A stretch of 64,000 bases of DNA, from contig JAHWDD010000007.1 in the NCBI GenBank assembly GCA_023897205.1, positions 1,302,001-1,366,000 on the forward strand, read 5' to 3'. The notes under the pieces were generated by a model that searched no databases, was not told the origin of the DNA, and saw nothing but the letters and a program-made list of their open reading frames with translations. Position 1 is the stretch's first letter. Each line of letters begins with the position of its first letter. The stretch comes from Exophiala sp. HKRS030 (taxonomy: Eukaryota; Ascomycota; Eurotiomycetes; Chaetothyriales; Herpotrichiellaceae). The translations under genes were made by a program, and so were the position numbers. Shown one piece after another: positions 41,889 to 52,682 of the stretch.

Positions 41889-44306
41889 ATGGGCCAACCA
41901 TCTCAGCAGGCGTCTAACGCCATCATCTATACCACTTATGCAGCTTTCCTGTGTGCAATATCTCTGCTCGGCGTCTGAAAATTGACTGACCGAACCCCTA
42001 GTGTTTTCGGCCTCTTCGTCGCATGGACATTGCGCCATCAGACGAAAGGCGAGTACCTTGCAACTCTGCGAACACAGAAGGGTTAGAACTCGAAGCGAAG
42101 CGACATCTTGCGACGGCCGCTCTTGGACCAGAAGTGACATACTGACGGGGATCTAGGCATACCTTTAGCCCTCAACTTCATCGCCTCGGGTGAGTGCGCT
42201 CGATCGGCGTCATACGCCTGAAGCGGCAGCGGCATGAGCTTCATACGCCATGAAGCAAGACACGAAACGAAAGCGCAATTAACAGTCGACCGACCATCGA
42301 GCCCATCAAAAGATACAATGTTGAAACCAGATATCTGAGGTTCGTAAGCTTGCAAACAAGGCATTGTGGTTCCCTTCTGGCGTCGGGGTCCGGGCGGAGG
42401 AGAAACTTTTACAAAATGTCCCCGAGACACGTTGAGATGGGTGTCTTTGACGACGGAGCCCAGACGCAAGAAGGGAAGCACGATGTGCAGCACTACGGGC
42501 GCTTGTGCCAGCTTTGGATTTTTCACCTTCCAGTTCTCATCCACCTTCACAGAATGCAACACCTTTGAGTGTTTGCTAGCGGAGAGATGAGGAGACGGCG
42601 GGGAAAAGAAGAAGCGAGAAAACGCACAATGCTGAGATTGTACCGTTAAAACTCGATCAAGTTAATGCTTGCGTGGGAAACGTGCTGCCGCTTCTATCAA
42701 TTCCCCTTCTTCCCCCCTTTCCTGACAGGAACAAAGGTCGGTCGTACTAACAACGCCGGGTATGCGGTGTGTGTACAGCTTTAGGATCAGGTATTCTCTT
42801 CACGTACCCCCAGATCGCGACCATTGCGGGCGTCCAGGGTCTGCTGGTCTACGCCTTGTCATCGGCCCTACCTCTGCTGGTCTTTGCGTGGTTGGGACCC
42901 ATCATCCGACGTAAATGTCCCGAGGGGTTCGTCCTGACGGAATGGACGCGCCAGCGCTACGGCGTTGTGACGAGCTTGTATCTGTCTGCGTTGACGTATG
43001 TCGTTCCGTCCAATATATGTCATCTTTTTTTCCCCTCTTTCCAAAAACGGTGGGATTTCATACTGATCAATGTTATGCTTCTGTTAGCCTCATAACGCTC
43101 TTCCTCTACATGGTCGCCGAGCTCTCTGCTCTTCAACAAATCATCAATGCCCTGACCGGTCTGAACGGCCTGCCCGCTGTCATTGTGGAGTGCGCCGTCA
43201 CGACGATCTACACCTCTCTGGGCGGGTTCAAGGTCAGTTTCATCACGGACAACATCCAGGGCGCCATGGTCCTGGGCTTGATCGTCATCGGCATCATCAC
43301 GGTCGGCGTCGAGACGAAAATCTCGCACGACCTGGTCGAAAAGTCCAACTACCTCGACGCGTCCCTCCTGGGGTGGCAGCTCCTCTACATCCTCCCCGTG
43401 GCCATCTTGACCAACGACTTCTTCCTGTCGGGTTTCTGGATGCGCACGTTCGCGGCCAAGACCGACAGGGACCTCTACGTGGGCGTCGGCCTCGCCACGG
43501 TCGCGGTCGCCATCATCCTCACCGTCGTGGGCGTGAGCGGCCTCCTCGCGGGCTGGTCCGGCGCGCTCGGCGACCCGCCCCAGCAGAGCAGCATCGCGTT
43601 CTTCTTGCTGCTCGAGCAGCTCCCCGCGTGGGTCGTGGGGATCGTGGTCGTCATGACCGTCGCCCTCAGCACGGCGGCCTTTGACAGCTTCCAGAGCGCC
43701 ATGGTGAGCACGGGCTCCAACGACATCTTCCGCAACCGGCTGAACTTTTGGTACATCCGGCTCGCCGTCGTGCTGCTCATCTTCCCCGTCGTCGTCGTGG
43801 CCCTCAAGAGCCCCAGCGTCCTGCAGATCTACCTGATCAGCGACCTCATCAGCGCCAGCAGCATCCCCGTGCTGGTCATCGGCCTGAGCGAGCGCGCCTA
43901 CGCCTGGCGCGGGTTCGAGGTCGTCGTGGGCGGCCTCGGCGGCCTGCTCACCGTCTTCCTGTTCGGCCTGGTCTACTACGACGGCGACGCCCAGAAGGCC
44001 GGCGACCTGCTGCTGTTGGAGCAAGGGCTGTACGGCAACGACTGGTCCGCGTTCGGGGCCTTCTTGGCCGCGCCCGTCGGCGGTCTCCTCTGGGCCCTCG
44101 GCGCGTTCGGGTTGAGGGTCGGCGTGCAGTGGATCATGGCCAAACGAGCCGGGAGGCGTTTCGACGCGTTTGACAAGCCCGTCGCTCCCACTGCGGGCTT
44201 CTATACCGGTGAGCGCGACGACGATGGCGCCACCGAGAGAGAAGTCTACACCGACGCCGACGGCGTGGAGAGAAGTGACGTCGCCGTCAAGGGGAAATTC
44301 TTCTAA
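41889..44306 (+). CDS. sodium/solute symporter, urea transporter DUR3-like
   Basis: Five exons: 41889-41950, 42002-42081, 42157-42189, 42779-42995, 43088-44306, giving 536 aa. Joined, the N-terminal part reads AFLVFGLFVAWTLRHQ, GEYLATLRTQKG and PLALNFIASALGSGILFTYP, a continuous SSS (SLC5) N-terminus. Later come ITDNIQGAMVLGLIVIG and about a dozen further hydrophobic helices. The closest known fungal relatives are plasma-membrane urea/polyamine symporters of the DUR3 group. At 536 aa this is shorter than classical DUR3 (about 650-700 aa), so the substrate is uncertain. Exon 3 is only 33 nt and intron 3 is 589 nt, unusual for this genome. Exon 5 has almost only G/C in third codon positions, unlike its neighbours. 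Confidence 0.85.
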
Positions 44307-45201
44307 AGTCCAGACTTCTTCGCTTCGTGCTTCGTGCTTCGGGCGCCTTTGGGTGGATACAAACACAAAGTGCAAAGAGGAAGTGAAACGCGATGTCATG
44401 CATATAGGACAGGTTGGGGGGGGGGGGGGGGGTTGGAGATGGAGGGAGGTGAACCACAGTAATCTCGTACAACAAAGGTCCAGCGGGGGTGTCGTCGATA
44501 ATTGATTTGAGAGAGGAAGAGACCATGACGATGAAGTTGAGTTGAGCTGGTTGATGTAATAAGCTGGCTACGGATATGAACTTGGGCCACTCGGTGTTTT
44601 GTGATGTATAGGTATATATATATGTATATCTATTGTACTGGGGGGCCGAGTGAATGTCTTGTCGGGGGTGGTAGCAGCAGGAGGAGGACGCACAGAGGAA
44701 GAGAAGAGGGATGGAGAGAAAGCGACAAAAGTAACAAGGCCATCATGATACTATCAATGACCAAATTAATCATTTCTTTCAATACAACTACACAATGTTC
44801 TTTTTGTTTCAATCCGTTCAATGCGTGAAGATGTAGAGCACCTCCAAAACCATCCATAGGTAGTCATAGCAGACCAGGACTGTACTTTCTTTTCTTGCAC
44901 CATCCGTTTCTTCGGTCTATGCTCTCTACAATTGTATAAAGCTACGATTGTAATGCAAAATTCTTCCTTGTCGAAGCCACTCTTAAACGCCACGACTCGG
45001 TCCACCAGAGGAACGATACAGACACACAGGGGGGCTCTTTATGCCGCCCAAGGGACAAACAAGGCTATGCGAGACAACAAACGCCAAAGCACGCCTCGAA
45101 AGACCGATGAACAAAGTTTGTCCATCCAGTCACTCCCCAGCCCAACCCGACCTGACTCGAGCCCATTCGTTGACTTCGTGGAAACTCCGGAAAAAACAGC
45201 A
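44307..45201. other. convergent 3' intergenic, 895 bp
   Basis: Between the symporter (plus) and SLX4 (minus) stops. Contains a G17 run at 44416-44432 and a TA-rich microsatellite near 44608-44635. No gene seen. Confidence 0.5.
44416..44432 (+). repeat. homopolymer G17
   Basis: Seventeen consecutive G residues about 110 bp past the symporter stop codon. Its length may be inexact, as such runs are prone to sequencing error. Confidence 0.8.
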
Positions 45202-47919
45202 TTAATCGTCACCTCCCTTTCGTCTTCCTCTCCAACCTCCTTTCCACAAACAACAAACGCCATTCTCCTCACACCACGTTCGCACTTCAAGCGGGTTGAC
45301 TTCTCGATCTTCACCAATGGAGCGGAACCCTTCTGTGTTCAACCACCGCGTCAGATCTTCAAGCACGATGGGGTCGTACATGAGGATCTTCTCCCGCCAG
45401 GTCGGATTCTTCACATGGTTCCGCGTACCGGCACCAGCGCCGAGCGAAGAATAGTATTTACTCTCAAAAGAGATCGCAGCCCAAACTTGGTCCTTGATGT
45501 CGGATAAAGGCGGTGGGTGCTGAGGTTGAAGCGTTGCATCCACGTCCAGTGTAGACCCATCTAGAGTAAGGGGTTGAGAAGGGTCTGTTTCGGTGATCTT
45601 AGCAGCCGCGATTGGCACCAAAGCGTGACTTTCGGGTAGCGGAGGGGAGGAGTTTCTTTTCAGTGCTAAAGGTGGAGGAGTAGTCTCTTGTTTCTTCGCA
45701 ACTTCCTTTGCTTTCGAAGTCTTCTTCCTCGGAGTTGATTTTTTCTTCGTAACAGACTCAGAGACCGCGTCCGAGGTCTTAGAAGGCGCTGTCTTTTCAG
45801 TATTGAAATCATCAATATCGTCAACATCCATGACAAACTCCTCCGAAAGAGCCTTTTTCGCTGCCGCCTTTCGAGGCGTCTTTGCCTTCTTGATCTTCTC
45901 TGGTGCATCTTTCGGTTTTGGCTCGACCTTCTTCCTTCGCTTAGGCTCTTTAGATGTCTTAGGTTCTGCATCCTCTGATTTTCGCTTGCGGGGTTTCTTT
46001 ACCTTGGGTACAGGCCGAGCGGTGATGTCGTGGACTTTACTAAGAAAGTCACCGTGGGTCAACGTATCTTGGTCGATATTATCACCTGGCGCAGGGCCAT
46101 GTTTATCTTCCCAACACCTGTCCAGCAGCTCAATCATTTTATCACGGCTCTTGACAGCCTTGAATCCGAACGCTGATATCTGTTTCTGTAGATCCCCGGT
46201 CGAAAAGCCTGCATAGGAAGGTTTAACGGGCACGCGCTTTGATTTGGCAGAGCTGGGCTTTTTCAAAACAGCTGCTTTCTCCTTGTTCTCTTCAACAGGT
46301 GGTGTCGTCTTCCGAGGTTGCTGAGCCGAAGCCGAAGTATGCAACATCCTTTTTTGAGGTGAGAGAACCGAATGCCCGGAGCCGGAAACCTTGGGCGTCA
46401 CAATATCATCGATATCCAGCAAAGGAGTGCCTTTATGGTTGAGCGGAGTCTTCTGTGCCTGGAAAGGAATGCTTTCCTTCATCAGGCTGCGTGTGTTCGA
46501 AAGAAACGGTCCGCCGGGCTGTACAAGAACATCTTTTCCAGCAAGGGCCTCACGTACTGCAGGAGAATCGACCAAGTCAACCGTATCCACTTGCAGAAGC
46601 GCATTATCTTCGTCACGTCCCGCGACGCCCCAGAGATTTCTTCTCTTCACGTACCTGCTTGTCCCTGGCAGATTTTGAGGCGAGATGGCTTCTATTGAAA
46701 TTGGCTGGGTTCGCTGTGGAGAGAATGGGTCAGATGAAAGCATGGCTTCGGACTGCCTAATAGCCTCTAAAGTCTCTCGTAGCAAGGTCGGCGATTCGTC
46801 TCGCGCAAGTTGGCTAGCAGATCCAAAAACGACCTCCAGAGACTCAACAGCTTTCAGAGCCGATGTAGGAGACTGCAATGGAATTTTCGGTGGCGCCTTC
46901 TTCGTCGCCCGTAACCTCTTTGCAGGTACTCTTGCCTTACCCTTCGCAGGCGGGCCAGTGACCTCGTTAGGTTCGTCGATTGCATTCACTTGCGTCGCAT
47001 TCAGATACTCCTGCATGGGCGTAAGTTTTCGCCGCTGTTGCTCTTCTCCGTAGTTTGAGGTAGCCAACGCAGTGATCGTAAGTGGTTTCTTGGCTGCAGT
47101 TTTGTTCCTTTTCCTTGCTGAAGGTTTTGGCAAGTCTTTTGGGACGCCTGTCTTGGTTGTAACACCTGTCGGGGTGTCACAAAGCATGTCAATATCGACA
47201 CAACTACTCGCTGACGGCTTGCTACCCGTAGCTATCAGTGTTGACGGTCTGTGTGCCCTTTTTTCTCCAGCTGGATTGACGAAAGAATACGTCTGAATAC
47301 TAGGAGATAGCACTGCAGAGTGAAGAGGAGACTCTGGAGACACAATCGAAGGACCAGGGCTCCCTGACCTTGTTGGTGTCCAATCCTTTCGCCGTGGTGT
47401 TGCCTTTCTCAGATGAAGTGGACTCATGTTGATGTTTGTATCCTTCTGTAATGATCTTTCAATCCGCCGCCGATCGTAATCCTCTTCTGTTATATCAAAC
47501 ACATCTTCCTGCAGATTCTCGGGCTCGTCAGAAACGGTGTGCGGAAGTCTAGGTGGCATTCTTCGAGTTTCAGTGTTCTTCTCTTCCAATTGCGACCCGG
47601 AGATGTCCTGAAGAAACTTCAAACGAGGGCTGACTACATCCACATTCGAAGATTGAGACGATATGACTTTGAACTTGTCTCTCCTGGGCGAGGATCGTAA
47701 GGGCAGGTTTTCCGCTCCAACTTTTGTCGTCAGCAGCGACCGGGCATTGGAGTCGAATGAAACACCGCCTCTTTGTTTCTGGGTTGTTTTGAACAATTTG
47801 GAGCTCCCATCTCGAAACAAAGTGCTCGGGGAGGGCATGGGAGACGAGACTTCAATGGGCGTGGGACTTCGGGCAAAGATGTGAGGCGGCGAGGACGAGA
47901 TGAGGATGGTGGCCGACAT
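45202..47919 (-). CDS. slx4: structure-specific endonuclease subunit SLX4
   Basis: Single exon, 905 aa from the ATG at 47919 (MSATILISSSPPHIFARSPT), which matches the usual VISSSPP opening of filamentous-fungal SLX4. A longer frame to 48033 starts at GTG and is not adopted. Most of the protein is disordered and rich in Ser/Pro/Lys. The conserved parts are a C-terminal segment YAGFSTGDLQKQISAFGFKA with KMIELLDRCWEDKH (SAP-like helix pair), two lysine-rich nuclear-localisation-like blocks, and the terminal SLX1-binding region around WREKILMYDPIVLEDLTRWL and EVRTWCEENGVCCLWKGGWR. SLX4 is the scaffold that activates the SLX1 nuclease on branched DNA and helps resolve replication and recombination intermediates in the nucleus. 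Divergent from the hydrolase gene at 48644. Confidence 0.94.
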   Translation of the reverse strand: MSATILISSSPPHIFARSPTPIEVSSPMPSPSTLFRDGSSKLFKTTQKQRGGVSFDSNARSLLTTKVGAENLPLRSSPRRDKFKVISSQSSNVDVVSPRLKFLQDISGSQLEEKNTETRRMPPRLPHTVSDEPENLQEDVFDITEEDYDRRRIERSLQKDTNINMSPLHLRKATPRRKDWTPTRSGSPGPSIVSPESPLHSAVLSPSIQTYSFVNPAGEKRAHRPSTLIATGSKPSASSCVDIDMLCDTPTGVTTKTGVPKDLPKPSARKRNKTAAKKPLTITALATSNYGEEQQRRKLTPMQEYLNATQVNAIDEPNEVTGPPAKGKARVPAKRLRATKKAPPKIPLQSPTSALKAVESLEVVFGSASQLARDESPTLLRETLEAIRQSEAMLSSDPFSPQRTQPISIEAISPQNLPGTSRYVKRRNLWGVAGRDEDNALLQVDTVDLVDSPAVREALAGKDVLVQPGGPFLSNTRSLMKESIPFQAQKTPLNHKGTPLLDIDDIVTPKVSGSGHSVLSPQKRMLHTSASAQQPRKTTPPVEENKEKAAVLKKPSSAKSKRVPVKPSYAGFSTGDLQKQISAFGFKAVKSRDKMIELLDRCWEDKHGPAPGDNIDQDTLTHGDFLSKVHDITARPVPKVKKPRKRKSEDAEPKTSKEPKRRKKVEPKPKDAPEKIKKAKTPRKAAAKKALSEEFVMDVDDIDDFNTEKTAPSKTSDAVSESVTKKKSTPRKKTSKAKEVAKKQETTPPPLALKRNSSPPLPESHALVPIAAAKITETDPSQPLTLDGSTLDVDATLQPQHPPPLSDIKDQVWAAISFESKYYSSLGAGAGTRNHVKNPTWREKILMYDPIVLEDLTRWLNTEGFRSIGEDREVNPLEVRTWCEENGVCCLWKGGWRGRRKGGDD

Positions 47920-48643
47920 TCTGGCAAGACCACGAAAGGGCCATTTGATCGGGGCGTTGGATGCCAATCTGGCGACTTCAGATGAGGATTCAGAAGCCAA
48001 CGGGGACAATGCGCTTCGTGGCGACAATTTCACTTATGGACTGGGGACGCATTGCGATATATTGCCAGCATCATACATAATCTCCTCCTTCACCATGCAA
48101 AACAACAAAGCGCCCTCGACCCGCCTTTCACTAGGCTGACTAAGGTATTCGTGACGCCGCCCTAATCTCACGAAGAAACGCCAATTCACGTGACCATTTT
48201 ATGCGTTGAAAAACTGACCATATCACTTTCTTCCCACGACTTGGGCGTATGTTCAGTTCGCGGTCATCTCAGCCGAACCTTCGACTTTTGCTTGATTAGG
48301 TATCAGCGTAGACATGTGTCCCGACATGTCGCAGACGATGTGGCCTCGCTGGCCGAGGTAGACATGATGAGACATCCATTTCAAGGTACTGTTCACACGT
48401 ACCAGGCGAACGGCCTGCGTTCTGTTTTAGGCACAGAGAGGCCGGATTAGGCCGAGGCACGGGAAGACATACTCAAATGGACACTACCCGTCTCAGATGA
48501 TTGTGTTATGGTTTTCGACCAACGCGAGTCTTGTATACAATGTTACTGTTCTATATGAGTTTCGGTTGTTTTCGGACCTCTTCATTGGAGCCCTTTGTTT
48601 CTGTCCTGAACGTGTTAGAAGGAAACAAGTAGGCGGCGCCAAC
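47920..48643. promoter_or_regulatory. divergent promoter region, SLX4 / hydrolase
   Basis: The 724 bp between the two divergent starts. No gene or clear regulator site recognised. Confidence 0.45.
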
Positions 48644-50081
48644 ATGAGTTCTTCAAGTTTCGAATCAGCAATCAGCAAGGCTGTTGAAGAAAGCATCGTC
48701 TCTGGCGCATCATGTGTGGCTGGCCGAAAGGATGGTAAGATTGCAGTCCTCGCTTTCCATTCTCTATGGCATGCGTTTCCTGGCCGAATTAACTGGTTGA
48801 CATCAGGTGCTGTGTTCTATCAGGAGGCTTTTGGTAAGGTAGGTGCAGAGCCGGATGCAGGTCCGATGAAGTTGGATACCGTCATGTGGACGGCGAGTTG
48901 TACAAAGGTGAGCTCATAACGACTGCCTTCATGCGGCCGTTCTTGGCCAGGCCACGGCGAAATGAAGTTACTGACCAATGTTTGGTTCTGGACCACAGCT
49001 CCTCACCTCGATCTCAGCTATGCAGTGCGTCGAAAAGGGTCTGTTGGAGCTCGAAGCACCCATCACCAAGATTCTGACCGACTTCGAGCATCCCAACATA
49101 TTGATCGGCTTTGATGATGCCGGAAAAGCTAAATTACGAAAAGTCGGTTCCAGCAAGCAGATCACCCTCCGACATCTCTTGACGCATACCTCTGGATTCG
49201 GGTACATCGGCATGAATCAGGACCTGACACGTTTCGCAGCAGAGGTCTTCAGCGAGCCCGCAGCCTTTACGCTGGACTCGCCCAAGTATAGCTGCGCAGT
49301 TCCTCTGATTGCGGAGCCGGGCGAGAAATGGGAATACGGGATCGGACTCGAGTGGGCTGGGAAGATGGTCGAACGGGTCAGCGGCAAGAAGCTCGGCGAG
49401 TACATGCGCGAGAACATCTTTGACGTTCTCGGGATGGCTTCCACCACGTTCCGGCCCTGGGATCATCCAGTAACCATGGCTCGTATGGGCGGCCGGACCT
49501 GGCGAGATCACGCAACAGGGAAAGTCACCATTGACCGGAGCGGCTGGTTTTCAGAGTCAGAGCGTCCCACAGAAGATTATGGCGGCGGTGGTGCCTATAG
49601 CTGTGCCACTGACTATGTCAAAGTTCTCATGTCGTTGCTCATGGACGACGGAAAATTGTTGAAGTCCGAAACAGTGAATGAGTTTTTCAAGCCTCAGGTC
49701 AAGGACGCAACGTCACTGCAGAAGGAGTTGACTACAGGGCCGATTTCTATCGGCGCCACCAATGGGCTGCCCAAGGAGGATTGCAAGTTCAACTATGCGC
49801 TCGGAGGTGCCCTATGCACGAACGGTATCGAGGGGCATTGTGGCCGCGGTATGATGTTCTGGAGTGGGCTGCCAAACTCGTTCTGGGTGAGTCTGAACTC
49901 TTCCCTACCTTGTCTCGACTACGCCACCTATCCTTGCTCACTCCATGTATAGTTCATCGACAGGGAAGCAGGATGCTGTGGAATGTACCTCTCACATATC
50001 TTCCCGCCAGGGGATGGCCCGACACAAACGCTCAATGCCGAATTTCAACGGTTTGTGTATTCAACGTCAGTTTCAGCTTGA
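48644..50081 (+). CDS. beta-lactamase/transesterase-fold serine hydrolase (LovD/EstB-like)
   Basis: Four exons: 48644-48734, 48807-48907, 48999-49886, 49953-50081; introns 72, 91 and 66 nt; 402 aa. The active-site motif SxxK is Ser61-Cys-Thr-Lys64 in TASCTK, and intron 2 falls directly after the lysine codon. Other family marks are LRHLLTHTSGFGY, the probable catalytic Tyr177 in WEYGIGLEWAGK, and RPWDHPVTMA. Class C beta-lactamase-like fungal proteins of this kind include esterases and acyltransferases such as LovD; activity against antibiotics is not implied. No signal peptide is seen, so it is probably cytosolic. The gene converges with the Zn2Cys6 regulator gene (117 bp between stops) and lies at the edge of the accessory cluster, so its substrate may be a cluster ester (inference). 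Confidence 0.9.
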
Positions 50082-50197
50082 AAGGGCCGAGTAAGTACTA
50101 CACAAGTCAATGAGACACATATACTCATTTCCAGGCAAGTCAGACGGACCATGGATAAAAACTGTATACGTCATGTTATATAGCGCCGGACATCCTG

Positions 50198-52571
50198 CTA
50201 TGTAGTTGACAATGATGTTCCTTCAAGGAGCTGATCAAAGTCGAAGAATGTTTCAGGTGGACTTTCCGGAAACCCGTACCACTCCCACAGATCGTCAAGG
50301 TTTGCTTCAAATTCCCATGGCAGCGTATCAATCCCTCCGAGTAAGGCTGGTTTCGACGCGTTGGTTTTCATGTGACTCGGACGGCTCACTTGGCCTTCGT
50401 CGGAATTAGTACGCCCAACCTCCTCCTTGTCGAGTTCCAATTCTTCAGCAACGATACCGATTCGCGGGTTTGTTCCAGAAGATTCAGATTGCGGCTGTCG
50501 ATTCCCACTCGCTGCTGCATCTTCTTCACTTGGAAAAGGCTCCACCGTCTTTCGTTGATGCACAATCCTCAGTAACCCAATGGCATGACGTGCCGATCTG
50601 TAAACTCCTTTCAGCCGATAGAGGTATGTCAGTATGAGTCGAAAGTTGTGTGTAGCAACCTCGTGAAGATGTTCATCCCGCGAACACATGTCGTTCACAT
50701 GTTGCATACCTGCAAAAAGCAAAGTGGTGATCCCGATTGGAGGAAGATAGTCAAGCAAACCTTGAACGTGCAGTCGTTCAGCCGTCATTGTGCTTTCCTG
50801 TGCCGCTTCCCGTAGCCTCTGTCGTGAAAAAACCTGAAACCCCGTCGCAGCGGATCCCTTTGGACAGACTTGGGAGGCCAGCGGTCGGTGCACCATACTG
50901 CGCATTGACTGGTAGAGAAGGTCCAAAAGAGCCCGGTGCACGGTGACGATGCCACAGTCCTGCGCCGAGGAGTCGTCGTGTACTAGTCGTCGAATGTTCG
51001 AGGAGCACCGCTGGTTCCACTGACAAAGCTCCTGATCAAGCGTCATTGCCTCCCCGGCGACCGAAGCGTCCGTCTTTGACAGCAGTACGATTTTCGGTTC
51101 GACGTATGCCCATCTTCGATGGCCTTGAGGGGCATACAGCCTATCCAGGACTCGTCCGAAAGTGATACACAGGCGAATCAGCTGAATAAACATTTCGTTG
51201 AGGACTGTGGCTTGGACGGTTGGGAAGCGTGTGTTGTAGCGTTGCAGTAGGCCACAGAAATAATGCGTCTCAAAGTCTTCGGAGGTGAGAATAGGGATGT
51301 CAGCTTCGTGGTCGCGAATGTTGGTGGGCCGCCGCTCATTGAGGGATATCATTCTGTCCCGCATGTAACAACACCACCAAAGCCGCTTCTTGGCTTTCTG
51401 TTGTTTCGGAACCGATCTCGTCACTTCTGAGCTTCGATCCAAGCCTATTTCGTAGGCATAAGACAGAGCGATCCTGATCCAGTGCCATCGGCCTTTGATG
51501 TCCTCTGGGTTGTCGTACCAACAAGTCATCAGGACTAATGCCCGGATAAGAGTCATCGGATCAAGTTCAATGTTGAAATCAAACAGAAGCTTTCTCAATC
51601 CAACGTCAGCGAAGCACTACATATTTATGATACAAGTCTTCATGTACACCTACCCGGACCTTCTCGAAGTATTTCTCTCGCGCTTCCTCTCTGCCATCAA
51701 GACCCTCCACTCTAAGGAGTTCCATGTCGACGTACGGGACGGCGCAAAACATGACAGCTTGGAATAATATCACAGGGATTTGGAACGATTCGCCATCATC
51801 GTAAATGGCTTGGTAGAAATCTTCGAGATCCAGCAGTGGCAGAAACGGGTGGACATGCAAGACATATTTCTCAAGGAGTTGGCCTTGTAAAGCACTGTTT
51901 GGCACAGAGAGCGCTCCTTTGTGATGGAGAAAGTCGAGGTCATCCTGGTTGAGTTCTTCTCGGAGTGGACAAAGGTAGGGTGGCAACATAATTCGACGTT
52001 TTTCTGCTTGAGGCATCCATGGCCGAGGATCAGAATTCGAGCTCTGCGCAGAGCCATACTGATGAGCCAGACCTAAGCCATGGATTCTGTCAGGTATGGG
52101 ATGTTCTTGAAAGAAGTGCCTGCTGTTTAAAGTGTTGTTTTCACCTGGGCAGCGTTAGTCTAGTTGCTTGCTATGGGCATTGACATATTATCATGTACCA
52201 ATAGTGACCATGTACTGCTTGGTCAATTGCGTATCCAATGCCTCGGGAACTGTGGCCAAGAAGTTGTCGATTTTTGCATCTAGATCTTGTGGTGCATGGT
52301 CATCAGGTTCGCTGACTGCCTGTGGTTCCTGCGGCGTCAGTCTATCCGGCGAACTGGGCCTGGCATCAAAGACGTGAAAGCCTGAGGGGATGGTTCTGAA
52401 CTCCTTGGCCGAGGCTTTGTATCTGGCCTTTCTTGCATCCGTCACTGCACAAGTGAGTCCTGCGCCTTCGCAGTTTGCACAGGGGATACCACTGCTCGAC
52501 ACGTTGCATCGGACTTTCCTCCTACGACATGCTAGACAGGCCTTGGAGGCTCTGCCTTCTCTGGCCAACAT
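50198..52571 (-). CDS. Zn2Cys6 transcription factor with fungal-specific TF domain
   Basis: Three exons: 52571-52199, 52144-51654, 51589-50198, giving 751 aa. The zinc cluster has Cys at residues 12, 15, 22, 31, 34 and 41 (CX2CX6CX8CX2CX6C; KACLACRRRKVRCN). The middle homology (fungal_trans) region starts with MLPPYLCPLREELNQDD and continues through YVLHVHPFLPLLDLEDFYQA, ALVLMTCWYDNPED and WWCCYMRDRMISLNERRP. Such proteins bind CGG triplets as dimers in the nucleus. An in-frame ATG at 52682 would add 37 residues before the cluster; the shorter start is preferred because these clusters normally sit within the first 50 residues. The second intron is read as 64 nt ending AAAG after a CTGAC branch site; an earlier TAG would leave only 37 nt. 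It is divergent from the CoA ligase and so is a candidate regulator of the neighbouring genes. Confidence 0.9.
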
Positions 52572-52682
52572 GTTCTCCAGGGGGTCGTATAGTTTTACAG
52601 TCTTGTATCGGTTGAACAATAGAATCCTAACAGTAACACCATGGTAGAATGCATCAAAGGTCTCGGCCAAGATGTCTTTCAT

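Noticed and set aside
42052..42156. GC-AG intron (donor GCGAGT) in the symporter
   Set aside because: A normal GTTAGA donor at 42082 keeps the expected GEYLATLRTQKG segment, so no GC donor is needed.
43020..44399. 459-codon minus-strand frame over the symporter
   Set aside because: Asp/Glu/Gln/Ala-rich shadow caused by GC-rich third positions of the real plus-strand exon.
51617..51653. 37-nt version of the regulator's second intron (acceptor TAG)
   Set aside because: Shorter than other introns here and lacks room for a branch site; the 64-nt version has CTGAC before its acceptor and yields the family-like RLLFDFN junction.
52572..52682. 37-residue upstream extension of the Zn2Cys6 regulator (ATG at 52682)
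   Set aside because: Possible, but it would place the zinc cluster unusually far from the N-terminus; retained only as an alternative start.
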